Below are positions 1 to 9,099 of a stretch of 27,975 nt of DNA, piece after piece. A program made the translations under genes and the position numbers. The number at the start of each line of letters is the position of its first letter. Within the stretch, counting starts at the first letter, position 1. Location of the stretch: contig KN882285.1 in NCBI GenBank assembly GCA_000934455.1, forward strand, positions 164,345 to 192,319, in the 5' to 3' direction. Below the pieces are notes generated by a model that saw only the letters and a list, made by a program, of their open reading frames with translations, did not search any database and was not told the DNA's origin. This stretch comes from Apostichopus parvimensis (Eukaryota > Echinodermata > Holothuroidea > Aspidochirotida > Stichopodidae).

Positions 1-715
1 GGTGAACCAGTACAAGCGGCATCCTGCGCCGCATGCCACTCCGCTAGTACCATCTCCGCCGTTTTGTCCTGCTCTGCCTCAGTGGGCAGGCTGGTAGTCT
101 CGGCAAGTTCGATCAGGGGAGAGGTCGGACACGAAAGGGGGAACAAAGCCTCCACCGGGGCGCTAGTGTCGAACACTGGGGCGATGACAGGAGCATCAGG
201 TAATACGGTGTCAGACGCCGGGACAGCTTCAACCACGCCCGTAGCCGCTCTCGCGGCGTATGAGCGGTCTGGGCATAAACGGGCGAGATGGCCCGTTTTC
301 CCACACGAGTTGCAAACGATATTTGCTTTACACTCGGCCAGGGTATGCCCAACCTGTAAACAGCGGCTACACCGCTTGTTCGGGCACAACCTGGCCTCAT
401 GCCCTTGCGAGGCTGGCCCGGATATGCAATATATGTGACCTTCAGTCCCCCAACTCCCTTCAACACATGGACGCCTCGGACGCGGGCAGCCTCCGAGGTG
501 AATCTAACATCAAAACAATTCATACCCCGAAGAGGTTTACGCTGAAGCGCGTCAACCTCTTCAGGGACCTTTAAACCAACAGAACGCAAAACTGAAAAAA
601 CTTGTCCAGGGACGACCTTCGCCTCCCCCGAAAAACTCAACAATACGATTTTGCTGTCACGGCGAACCGCCATGACAGCTAGGGGTGTGGCAAGCCACGC
701 ACCTACGAAAACCAA
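1..715 (-). pseudogene. LINE-type retrotransposon ORF1 (zinc-knuckle nucleic-acid-binding protein), frameshifted and cut by the window edge
   Basis: ORF1 proteins of this kind bind the element's own RNA. The N-terminal part reads in one frame from about 715 to 430. The frame then changes, and the second frame runs open to the window edge. This second frame has two zinc knuckles of the form C-x2-C-x4-H-x4-C: CSRCLQVGHTLAEC at 371-330 and CNSCGKTGHLARLC at 314-273. A degenerate third one (…GHEARLC) lies just before them, where the frame breaks near 430. The knuckles are followed by an Ala/Pro/Thr-rich acidic tail. The ATG at 715 is the plausible start, because upstream sequence (716-870) looks like 5' UTR. 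The knuckles are seen directly; assignment to a non-LTR element rests on the ORF2 and 3' UTR fragments nearby. A gag-like protein of another retroelement is the alternative. Confidence 0.7.
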
Positions 716-870
716 AAACCACGAAACAAAGCCAAAACTACACTAAACAAAATACAAACTATTGAAAGGCCAACGTAAAAAAAAAGTGTGTGGTCAACGA
801 AAAGTGGAGAGCAGCCGAAAACACGTCCGCACTCCACGAAAGCAAACTACAAACTACAAACCAGCTCATA
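716..870 (-). repeat. Probable 5' UTR of the LINE ORF1, carrying a copy of a shared 48-bp cassette
   Basis: This A-rich non-coding stretch lies immediately upstream of the ORF1 start on the minus strand. Positions about 808-857 match, at roughly 85-90 percent by eye, the start of the long gene at 27504 (shared words include CACGTC, GCACTC, ACGAAAGC and AACTAC). In that match this strand is plus and the other copy is minus. Whether the block is genuine LINE 5' UTR or a fragment of another repeat is unresolved. Confidence 0.45.
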
Positions 871-896
871 GGTTCCTTTTGCTAAAGCAAGGAACC
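871..896. repeat. Imperfect palindrome at the junction between the two LINE pieces
   Basis: GGTTCCTT and AAGGAACC form 8-bp arms around TTGCTAAAGC, which itself contains GCT/AGC. It sits exactly between the minus-strand ORF1/5' UTR piece and the plus-strand ORF2 piece. Confidence 0.6.
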
Positions 897-900
897 AAAA

Positions 901-1347
901 AGGTATCATTGGCGATTGGGTAATGGACTGTGCCCAAGGACCGGCTGTGACAGCTTAGAGAGTACCGCTCATTTTTGGCATTGTTGCTTTGTTTTAAACT
1001 TGTGGGAGTGGTTCCAGACCTCGGGAGACCGTTCATGGTCGGTGGGACAGGGCTTTGTTTTATATAGGGTAGACCCTCCAGTTTATTCTGTTGCTGTGTT
1101 GCATCGTGTTATTTGTGTTTGTGCTATTTTGAAAAACGTATTTGAAGGAATAGATGCAATATAGTTTTTAGGGGAAATTTCGCCACTTGGCAGGCAGTTC
1201 CTGGAGGCGGTGAAGTGTGACATTCGCCTTCAAGTTCAAGGCGATTTTCACCGTTTATATGGGGCTGCCTTTTTTGGACGCTGGTGTGCAGGTGTGTTTC
1301 GTGTCGCTGCGTGCTGGTCGTCCTTTTGTGGTTTTTTGATTGTTTGA
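901..1347 (+). pseudogene. C-terminal end of a LINE ORF2 (reverse transcriptase polyprotein), with an internal stop
   Basis: The reading frame opens with LGNGLCPRTGCDSLESTAHF and continues HWCC-like (WHCC), the Cys/His pattern (C…C…H…C) followed by a Trp-rich stretch that ends many LINE ORF2 proteins after the reverse transcriptase. The frame is broken by a TAG at 1162-1164, continues as FLGEISPLGRQFLEAVKCD…, and ends at the TGA at 1345-1347. The last part is confirmed by the independent inverted copy at 27802-27975, which preserves the same reading frame. Endonuclease and catalytic RT parts are absent here. The clade is not determinable from this piece alone. Confidence 0.7.
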
Positions 1348-1530
1348 GTGGGTTGTTAGGGGTTTGTCTCTGCGGGTCGGTGGGCGTATTTTACTTTTTG
1401 GCTCGCTTGACTTGAGTTTTCTTTTGTAAGAATGGGATGGGTGAACAGTGCCGTTTGGCCGTGACGTTTTGGATCCCGCGGGGCGGGTCACGTAAAAAGC
1501 ACACGGAGTAGGAAAATTATACAAAGTGAA
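1348..1530 (+). repeat. LINE 3' UTR
   Basis: This follows the ORF2 stop and aligns with the reverse complement of 27655-27801, sharing for example GGGATGG, AGTGCCGTTT and the end words GGCGGGTCACGTAAAAAGCAC-like (20 bases shared). Similarity fades about 20 bases after that shared end, near 1510-1530, which marks the probable element end. The minus-strand open frame across it is a shadow. Confidence 0.7.
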
Positions 1531-2340
1531 AAAAGCTGTGGGCGTGTGTGGCTAACGTACATACTATGGGCTAAGAATGTACCCCTTATGTGACACATAC
1601 ATAGCAAATTATACTACACACAGACAAGACTGCCAAGAGGTTTCCAATAATGTTCCAGCAGAAATATTAAAGTGTACCCCTAATGTTACATGGTTAAGAG
1701 TGAACACATCAGTACATTTATTGGTTTAGAGGCAATGGACATGTTGACTTCTGCAGGGCTTGACGTAATTTTCCAAATCGGCATGCTAGATATAAAATAT
1801 TGAGTGCACTTTGGGTTCCCGAAATCCTGCATTTTGTGATGTCCATTTATTTATACTGTACGTTCCATGCCATGCTCGGAATCAGTGACTGTTCACTATT
1901 TGAAACCTAGCTAGCAACCAATCAACAAAATAAAAGCTACCAATAAAATCATCAATAAATTTCACTTGAAGTCCGGGCCTGGTCGCCTGGGAGCGACAGA
2001 ATTACTCTGCCTCTGTAGGGCTTTTGGGATAGGCTGTACTGCCCGTTCTCCGCCTCTCAGGCTGGATTGGAAAGGGGAACATACACACTATGAGGTACAT
2101 AAATTGAAATATGTTTTACAAATAAAATAATCCATAATGAAACAATTGTGCATAACACATAAAATTATTATCCAAACAAATTCAATTACATACATTGAAT
2201 CACAGTATTAAATAACCACATGTGCAATGGGCACTATTCACTTTGAAAGTAAACAGTAGTATTTGTAAATGTAGTATTAACCTGTTATCTTTATGTTATT
2301 TTTATATTCTTTAATTGCGCCCTCAATTGCCATGACTTGA
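1531..2340. other. No gene seen; AT-rich non-coding
   Basis: No coding signal, RNA gene or clear repeat was recognised. A small GTCGC-CTGGGA-GCGAC hairpin lies at 1982-1997 inside a locally GC-richer patch (about 1970-2080) that could be a short retroposon. Confidence 0.5.
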
Positions 2341-2350
2341 AAACTCTCAG

Positions 2351-2448
2351 CCAGAGGAGTCGTATAAGTCTTTATTCAACCTTTAAAAATGTAATGTCAG
2401 TAATTAATCATTCCTTCATTGAAGCTTGCCTTGAGAATATTATTAATG
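2351..2448 (+). CDS. Candidate internal exon, unknown protein
   Basis: The frame is open throughout and ends at a good donor (AATG|GTAAGT, GT at 2449-2450) in phase 1. The acceptor is CTCTCAG ending at 2350, with a poor pyrimidine tract. The peptide ends in FIEACLENIIN, which is not a family I recognise. Joining to the exon at 2620 keeps the frame and gives …NIINGNRQAVNHLYFYLEEN. I saw no flanking exons, so this may be chance. Confidence 0.25.
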
Positions 2449-2619
2449 GTAAGTTACAAACATTAAGTGGCACTGTAGGTAAACGTAAATCACATTATTT
2501 TTTTTTCGAAAATCATGCTTTAACGATTTAAGTGTTGAACGTGTTGCTATGCAGTAAATTTAGCATTCAGATATTAAGATATTATTATTTAACAACGTTA
2601 ATTTGTTTGTTTATTACAG

Positions 2620-2683
2620 GAAACCGACAAGCAGTGAATCATCTTTACTTTTACTTAGAAGAGAACTCAGAAAGGCAACCAAG
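2620..2683 (+). CDS. Candidate internal exon, paired with 2351-2448
   Basis: The acceptor is good (TTTGTTTGTTTATTACAG). The 64-nt frame continues in phase from 2448 and reads NRQAVNHLYFYLEENSERQP. It ends in phase 2 at AAG|GTTAGC, an acceptable but weak donor. The phase match and hydrophilic, Glu-rich peptide are the only support. Confidence 0.25.
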
Positions 2684-4015
2684 GTTAGCAATGTAGGCAA
2701 TTTGTGCCTATCTGTGTTTAGAATAAATATTGTACTGGTTAAAGTGACATAATTAACTTTTATGATCAAGATGTTGTTTTAACCTTATTTTTGTAAATCC
2801 ATACCTTAATTCCGTCCACGATAAGATAGTGATAACACATTTTATGTTAAATGCTCGTGTAGTCTACAACCTCAAGGAGCAATTATTATTAGTTCTCGTT
2901 GACGTCATCGGTTTAATTGTAATATCTTCAATAGTATGTAATATGCACTATGTGCCGGGTTTTATGTAATTTGTTTTTTCTTCTCTTTCTATTTTGAGTT
3001 TTCACGTTGATGTTTAATAAACTGAATATCATCAGTAAAAGAAATCCTATGTGAGCATTTCTGAGTCAGTAACTGCTAGAGTATTACCAGTTCTACCAAA
3101 AGCCTCTTGACCATGGCAGCAAATTTGTAAGACAAACATTTATAACTGTTTAAACTCCATATTCAGCATATTGAGAATGTTACTCAGGAAACTTTATGGT
3201 TAGAAACCACCATGCCAGGATATATGTACATTATTAAATTGGTAAGCCAGATGTATACAACCCTGCACAAATAGCCTGCACTCGGGAAAGAAGCCTATGC
3301 TAATACTAATAACACATTGCATTGCACAAGTACTCTCCTTGCATTGTTGTTTAGAACTGAAAAAATTAGACTCTTCCTGCTTCACTTCACAACATTCAAT
3401 GACAAGAGTGCCTGTCAGTGATATGTCATCAACAGTGCAGCCATTATATGGTACAGCCATATTGGTGTCAATAAAACCCGATTCTCAACCAAATAAAACA
3501 AAATTATCCCTCCAGCCAGCCTAAAAATGGACCAGAAATTGACTAAAGTGCTGTTATTTTGTCTAATATTTTGATGTGACATTTAGTGTGTAAATTATTT
3601 TTAAGCTTTCCAAAAATGAAATAACATTTAATTCCAAGTGAGAATTATGCATCTCAAAGTAGGGTTTAGTATAGCAGAATTGGTTTATTTTTTGTACAAA
3701 AATGTAGTAATAAGACTGCATGTCAGTGATGTCATGAACATTCAGCCATAGTAGGAATGTTACAATCCTTATTACCTCCAGCGAACAGCCAAAAGGTGAT
3801 GAGAAAGTGGCCGAAATTTTGGAAACATTGAATATTTTTTTGGACAAAATTATTATTAGAGCTATTAACCACACTTTATTTATATTACTTATTAGGCTAG
3901 GCTAGTATTATGTAATAGTAGGGTGTCCGGTACTCGTCTACAGTATATGACCCTGATGACATTCGCGTTTACCACACAGAAGTCATGGAGTTAAAGGTCT
4001 TCTTTTGCCAGTCTA
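2684..4015. other. No gene seen; AT-rich non-coding
   Basis: Short open frames on both strands (about 3200-3520 and 3563-3874) overlap one another, lack splice support and have composition typical of non-coding AT-rich DNA. No RNA gene or recognisable mobile element was found. Confidence 0.5.
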
Positions 4016-4154
4016 CACTGTAAACAGAATCTAGTCAAGATGACTAGAGTACATTAGTCCAGACAATGCTTCTATCGACCAATTAATTCTAGTCACTTGA
4101 CTAACTTTTGGTCCAGTGACCAAATAGTTCTGTTCATATGACTAAGTAAGCCTG

Positions 4155-4366
4155 GTCACATGACCAGTTTTTACTAGTCATTAAATTTTGCCTCTATCGA
4201 CCAGGCTTTAGTCAAGCGACCTAAAGGATTAGTCAAGATGTCAATTGACTAGTTCAATTAGTCACATGACCAGTTTTTGCTAGTCATTCAATGATGCTCT
4301 ATCGACCAGGCTTTAGTCAAGCGACCTTAATGATTAGTCCAGCAGTCACTTGACTAATTCAGTTAG
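4155..4366. repeat. Two tandem copies of a 106-bp unit with TAGTCA words
   Basis: GTCACATGACCAGTTTTT begins both copies, at 4155 and 4261. The rest of the unit (…CTCTATCGACCAGGCTTTAG, TCAAGCGACCT…) is also repeated with few changes. A partial third unit precedes them near 4071. The unit is internally palindromic (GTCACATGAC, TAGTCACTTGACTA). Confidence 0.75.
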
Positions 4367-4409
4367 TCTTGCCCATGGATAAAAGTAGTTTGTCGATACT
4401 AGTTTAATA

Positions 4410-4483
4410 TGACCCACCACGGATTCGAACCTGCGACATCTCCGTTATAGGTCCAAAGCTGTCTGTTGAGCTAACTGGTGGGA
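4410..4483 (-). repeat. tRNA-like sequence (tRNA pseudogene or SINE head)
   Basis: The 74-nt block reads TCCCACC at the 5' end and GGTGGGTCA at the 3' end, giving 6 of 7 acceptor-stem pairs. It has a D-arm-like TTAGCTCAACAG and a strong B box (GGTTCGAATCC). The anticodon loop would be CCTATAA, but its stem does not pair well and the D arm carries extra bases, so it is unlikely to be a working tRNA. It lies just inside the left TAGTCA block. Confidence 0.55.
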
Positions 4484-4754
4484 CATGAAAATAACCACAC
4501 ATTAAATTTAAAAATAAAATAAAGAAAGCAAGAATTTCTGTATTAATTTGGAATGACATTTTTTATTTTCTCTTAAACACTACATATGCTTCACCTCAAT
4601 AGTAAGTACAAAAAGAGTGTCTGATTTCATCAGTAATTGAAGAACCAGAAAACCCAAAGGTTTAGTGGTTCCGATGCCGATGAGAGTTTAATAAATAATT
4701 TAAGTCAGAATTTTTTATTGTTATATACCTGTATTGTACCTATTGCCAGACAAC

Positions 4755-5935
4755 TGAACCCAAACTGAAGCTGATCAGACATACAGTTGTCAGTTGCACT
4801 CATGAATGAAATTTCAGTTTCATGTGGCACTACCAACCTACCAAGTATGAAGGTGATCAGACATATATTTGAAAAAAAATATTGACATTTTAAGAATTTG
4901 ATTACAAGCCCCACCCACATATTAATGTACTGGACAACAAAAACAGTGAGCTCCATGTAATGATCATGGAGCATATCTACAAGTTATTCAATATATTTAC
5001 AGTAATTAAATATATTGTTTTTAAGATTACACATACACTTGCAAACATGCTAAACTGTAGGTTACCTGGCCATCATAAACAAAACCAAAAATTAATGCCT
5101 TTATTGATGTACATAAAAATATTGAAAAAAAGTGATAGAGTTGACTCTAGGCATTTCACCACCCTTCACCCCCTCTCCAGACAACCACATGGGGATCATA
5201 CGACACAACCCATATCCCCAACCCAGAGCGAAACCCTTGCCATCATACCACCTGCAGCCTCACCTACCATCCTACAACCCTGACCCCAACATCACCCTAC
5301 TCATCTGACAACCCCCCCCCCCCCCACCTGACACCCACCAGATTTTACCAGTTTCACACCTTACTACCAACACATTAATCTACCCCAAATGCTATATGGC
5401 CCACAAATACATGAATATTAATGAGGTTACATGTTATTTTCATATGGAAATGTAACTATTATTATCCACCACCAATCTACAAAGTATGGAGATGACCGGT
5501 TATACTGTTGCAAAGTTATTGACATTTAAAGAATTTCACTTTAATTGCTGCCTACTCATTAATATTCATGTCATGGACAACAAAAACAATAGGGCACATC
5601 TACTAATCATGGAGCATCTACTAGTTCAAAATGACAGTAATTCAACATTTAATTTCTAAGGTTTCGGGTTTACAAGCTATTCCTAGCAATTAAGGATTAA
5701 GTCCCACCTACTCTTGAATATTAATTAGATGAAATTTCATTGTCATGTGACAATGTACCACTCATCAACTTACATCACCATACCAAGTATGAAGCTGATC
5801 GGACATACCGTTGCGAAGATATTGACATTTTAAGCCCCGCCCACTTATTAATATTCATGTATTGGAGAACAAAAACAATAGGGACCATCTACACATCACC
5901 AGTCCAATATGACATTGATCCAACATGTCGTTGTT
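4755..5935 (+). repeat. Three diverged copies of an interspersed or tandem repeat
   Basis: Copies lie at about 4831-4985, 5471-5650 and 5770-5930. Each has, in order: CCAAGTATGAAGCTGATCGG-like, a stretch with ATATTGACATTTTAAG, CCCCGCCCAC-like, TTAATATTCATGTA-like, and GGACAACAAAAACAATAGGG-like followed by a CATCTAC motif. Order and spacing are conserved although the copies are well diverged. A fourth partial match starts near 4762. A 15-base C run lies between copies at about 5313-5327. Confidence 0.65.
5155..5345. repeat. C-rich, G-poor low-complexity tract
   Basis: The plus strand is strongly enriched in C and A (CACC, CCCAAC, CATCC words), ending in an uninterrupted C run. The open frame through it is a composition artefact. 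Confidence 0.6.
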
Positions 5936-6396
5936 GAGATATCTTGTTTACGAGCAAGCTGTCACATCACACACACACACACATACCCACATGTTTGTAT
6001 TTCATTCCAACCGAGGACCCCATTGTATTTTCCATTGTTGAAATCCACGTACCCTAACCTTAACAATACCCCATACAATAGAATTCTTACGAGGACGTGG
6101 TGATTCTTTAGAAATCACAACCGAGGACCTGAAATTCTTTTGTTAAAGTCCTCGGTCAGATAGAAAAACAAGCGCACACACCCAAACTTTATCGCATAGG
6201 TTACTCGGCCTTCGGCATCGTAACCAAAAATAAAAAAATTTTGTATGTCAAAACTAACACACGCAACAGCTCAAATGATAATGAAAAATTTTCAACGACT
6301 TATCTTTTGCAAGTTAGTTACAGTTTTATAACACCTTAGCCTATTTTGACTCATATACTGTATGCTAGTGCCAATTGATAGGCAGTATTCTATGTT
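5936..6396. other. Non-coding, with a CA repeat and two hairpins
   Basis: A short (CA)n lies at about 5968-5986. ACCGAGGAC (6120-6128) pairs perfectly with GTCCTCGGT (6148-6156), and the word CCGAGGAC also appears near 6010. GGTTAC-tcg-GCC-ttc-GGC-atc-GTAACC at 6199-6225 is a nested palindrome. No gene was seen. Confidence 0.6.
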
Positions 6397-6726
6397 TTAA
6401 ATGTGATGACAGTTTGAGCCAAAAAGACTGTACAAAAAATGGTAGGTGCCTGGAGCAGTAATTATGTCATAATTTTTAGCCATTTGCATGTCTAGTTTCT
6501 CCAGAATTTTATTGACCGATTTATCTGCTGGTGTAGTATCATCAATATTCAAAATGATTTTTTTAAAAAACTCAAGGGTTTTCTCCAGCAAAGGCTCATA
6601 TGCCATATTTAGGACATAGAACACTGCCAAATAATTGCACATGGCTGCGAACAACCTATTCGAAGTAGCTACTTCCAAGGTTTCCACTATCACAGTGTAC
6701 TCTGGAACACCTTCATCCTCTGTCAC
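6397..6726 (-). CDS. Terminal exon of a spliced gene; uncharacterised multi-copy metazoan family
   Basis: The exon begins in phase 0 after an acceptor (TATATCCAG|GTGACA) and runs 109 codons to a TAA at 6397-6399. The nearer alternative AG at TTTGCAG would put a TAA in frame, so it is excluded. The peptide starts VTEDEGVPEYTVIVETLEVA, has a hydrophobic, Tyr-rich helix (LAVFYVLNMAYEP) followed by LEKTLEFFKKIILNI, and ends FGSNCHHI. The pattern of an acidic start, V-V-E strand and Y-x-x-N-x-x-Y helix resembles the C-terminus of multi-copy proteins of unknown function that I recall from fish and invertebrates. No catalytic motif is visible. It lies inside the candidate 6.6-kb element, so it may be element-borne. 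The exon itself is intact. Confidence 0.6.
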   Translation of the reverse strand: MTEDEGVPEYTVIVETLEVATSNRLFAAMCNYLAVFYVLNMAYEPLLEKTLEFFKKIILNIDDTTPADKSVNKILEKLDMQMAKNYDIITAPGTYHFLYSLFGSNCHHI

Positions 6727-7319
6727 CTGGATATAAACTGGCAATTATGACAAGTCTGTAACCTGCAAAGATATTAAGGTATATGTATTCAATATACAGT
6801 GCTTTCTACAGGTTCAGAAAATGGGAGGGGTGGCTGATCCACCATGATGGCCATGAGTGAGCAACAAGCAAATATACCCCACCAACGAAGGAATCAAAAT
6901 AAATAAATGTTGACATATTTTTTTTCAAATCAATTTACAGTACACCGTATTCACTACAAGTAATACTATTTTTGATGATATAAATTATAGCCGAGTATAA
7001 ATGAAACAACAGAGCTAAATGGTGCACTGGTTCCGTGTATTTTAGAGAGAAATGAATATTTGCCATGAGTTGTGATATCTTGTTACAGCTAATTACATCA
7101 TGGTAGGGATTCATTCCACTAGATGATTTTAATACACTTGGGGCTGATCAGGAAATCCACATTGGATTATGGTTACTGCAACTACAGATTAAAATCTGTC
7201 CAACATTCTGTTCCAGTTATCACATACATACTAGGCTATTCTACCTTTGTGATGATGCCCTCACTATATTTACAGCTCTGAACACTCCCAGGTAATACAT
7301 GTGATATTTAGTTAGGGAA

Positions 7320-7438
7320 TAATGACCAGATGTGCGGGCCTTTGTTGCAGACTTAAGATCGGGATGACGTCATAATAGAAGGCATGAGCAGACCGGCGCA
7401 GCTGCACCTCGGTCAAATGACCGCACATCTGGTCATTA
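7320..7438. mobile_element. Short MITE with perfect TIRs and TA target duplication
   Basis: AATGACCAGATGTGCGG (7321-7337) is exactly inverted at 7421-7437. TA at 7320-7321 and 7437-7438 fits a TA duplication, as made by Tc1/mariner-type and some other transposases. The 119-bp body has no coding capacity. Confidence 0.7.
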
Positions 7439-7689
7439 CCTTTCATAAACCCTTACTTCCATTTCCAAAAGTATCTAAAAATGTTTGTTTTATGACATTG
7501 TGGGGATCAAACAACAACTTTGTAAACCAATGGAATGTTCATTATGCTAACAGAACGAAACGTACATCCCATCACACACTGTACTCAGTTGACGCGCTAA
7601 TATTTCTAAATGATATGTCAATGAGAGCGCATCTATAAAACCCAGCACATTAACAACAACTAGAGCACCAATGGTGCAGGAGCTCATAC

Positions 7690-8240
7690 CTTTTAGGGCC
7701 AATAAAATTTAAGGGGCCCACAAAACTTAGTATGGCCCACAAATTTTAGGCCAACAGAAGGTTTTCAGGGCCCAAATATTTCAAGGCCCCCCAGAAATAA
7801 GGATGCCAAAAAATTGCCCCCCCCAAAAAAAAAAAAATTATGCCCCAACAAATGTTAGGGCTACACCAATTTTAGGGCAAATTTGTATGAAAAGTATCAT
7901 TTTGAGTGATTTCATAAATTGGCCCATATGGTCTACAGGTGACTTTGGCCCCCAAAATCCTAAAAACCCAAAGGAGGCACTACCAAAGTACCACTGTGAA
8001 AAATGCTCAACACTGTACCATATAATTCGTAGGAAAAGAAACATTTTGTGTGATTTCAGAAAATGGCCCATACATGACCTTTGGCCTAAAAGTCCAAACA
8101 CCCCAAAGGAGCACTACCAAACCACTTTCGTGACAATTAAACCTGTAGGAAAATATTAATTTTGAGTTATTTCCTGAAATAGCCCATATGGTATCAGACC
8201 TAAAATTGCTGAATACCCCAAAGGAAACACTACCAGGGCA
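7690..8240 (+). repeat. Degenerate tandem repeat, units about 116-144 bp, plus GGCCCA-rich leader
   Basis: Three units begin near 7898, 8042 and 8158 with CATTTTGAGTGATTTC-like sequence, followed by TGGCCCATATGG, CCCCAAAGGAGGCACTACCA and CTCAACACTGTACCATA-like words. The leader 7690-7880 is built of GGCCCACAAA/TTTTAGGGC words and contains a C run followed by an A run. Open frames on both strands here come from the repeat. Confidence 0.7.
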
Positions 8241-8348
8241 CTATCATGATGAACCCTCAACACGGTAACATACAATTTCAGACCACCTCTGATGGCCTCG
8301 ACCCATAGTTTGCAGACTGTTGATTTTAATAATACATTGGGTACTTAC

Positions 8349-8437
8349 ACTATCCTCATCTGCAAATACAATCATAGCACCCAACTTCTCATTCAGTAGA
8401 GTCGGAACTGACAGAATTGCTGCATGCATTCTACACT
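8349..8437 (-). CDS. Internal exon upstream of the terminal exon at 6397-6726
   Basis: The acceptor is strong (TTTTTCTTTTAG) and the donor is consensus (GATAGT|GTAAGT). The 89-nt exon starts with two bases of a split codon and ends exactly on a codon, which matches the phase-0 start at 6726. The peptide is ECRMHAAILSVPTLLNEKLG then AMIVFADEDS, ending in an acidic patch that leads into the acidic start of the next exon. Upstream exons were not found in 8440-10380, so the 5' part is either in short exons or missing. Splice phase, not homology, is the main support. Confidence 0.6.
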
Positions 8438-9099
8438 CTAAAAGAAAAACCAACAACAGAATGTTAAAGCGCTCATAACATGACATTTCAGAAGAGTGAT
8501 ATTATGTCATATTTGGTAACATCGATAGGACAAAAATATCACAGATTCACATATATTGAGGACTCTTGGTCTGATGAGGGATGTCAGGGGGTTTATTTTT
8601 TTCTTTTTTGCATAGCAGGTAAAATCAACTGAATAGGGGGAAATATTGGGGTGGTATTTTTATGAACGGGGGACATTGGCGAAAAATTTCTAGAACCGGT
8701 ACATACACTTAAATCATTATACATCATTAAAATATGGATATTTACTGTCTAAGACAATAGACAGTATTGCGGTTTCACGGAACCGTGCTGATGGTCACAT
8801 GACCATTTTCTTTCACGGCGAAAATAAGACATTCGGGACTGTTTTCGGAGTTATCATTAATCCGTAACTGTGAGGAGGCCCCGGCGAAGCGAGCTTATGA
8901 ATTTTCACTTCTATTTATGTACTTTTCTTAACTTTTTCATTGTTTCGGAACTGAATATTGATGAGCAAGTTCAAACCGACAAGCTCCGCTATGGTAGCTA
9001 CAGTTTCATTAATCAAGTGTTCAATGATAACCAAATACATTTATGTTTGAAATTCTAATATTTCCGAAAAGTTGAATGAAACACCCCGTAAAAGATGTC
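8438..9099. other. No gene seen
   Basis: Contains small palindromes, CACGG-AA-CCGTG near 8776-8787 and ATGGTCA-CA-TGACCAT at 8791-8806, and a plus-strand open frame at 8870-9058 without splice or family support. Confidence 0.45.

Larger units (their letters stand above)
6727..8348 (-). other. Inferred 1.6-kb intron with MITE and tandem repeats
   Basis: The donor GTAAGT (complement of 8343-8348) and the acceptor AG (complement of 6727-6728) join two phase-0 ends. The intron holds a 119-bp MITE and a run of tandem repeats. Further small exons inside cannot be excluded. The stretch 6745-7319 shows nothing recognisable. Confidence 0.5.

Noticed and set aside
64-574. Plus-strand open frames with Cys/His residues
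   Set aside because: Antisense to the ORF1 zinc-knuckle frame. Their spacing fits no zinc motif, whereas the minus strand gives two exact CCHC knuckles.
1255-1524. Minus-strand Lys/Thr-rich open frame
   Set aside because: Antisense to the LINE ORF2 end and 3' UTR. The second copy at 27655-27975 does not preserve it.
4410-4483. Functional tRNA-Ile (TAT) gene
   Set aside because: The anticodon stem does not pair and the D arm has extra bases. Only the acceptor and B box are convincing.
6727-6777. Acceptor TTTGCAG for the terminal exon
   Set aside because: Using it puts a TAA in frame before the exon body. The next AG (TATATCCAG) gives an open frame in the right phase.
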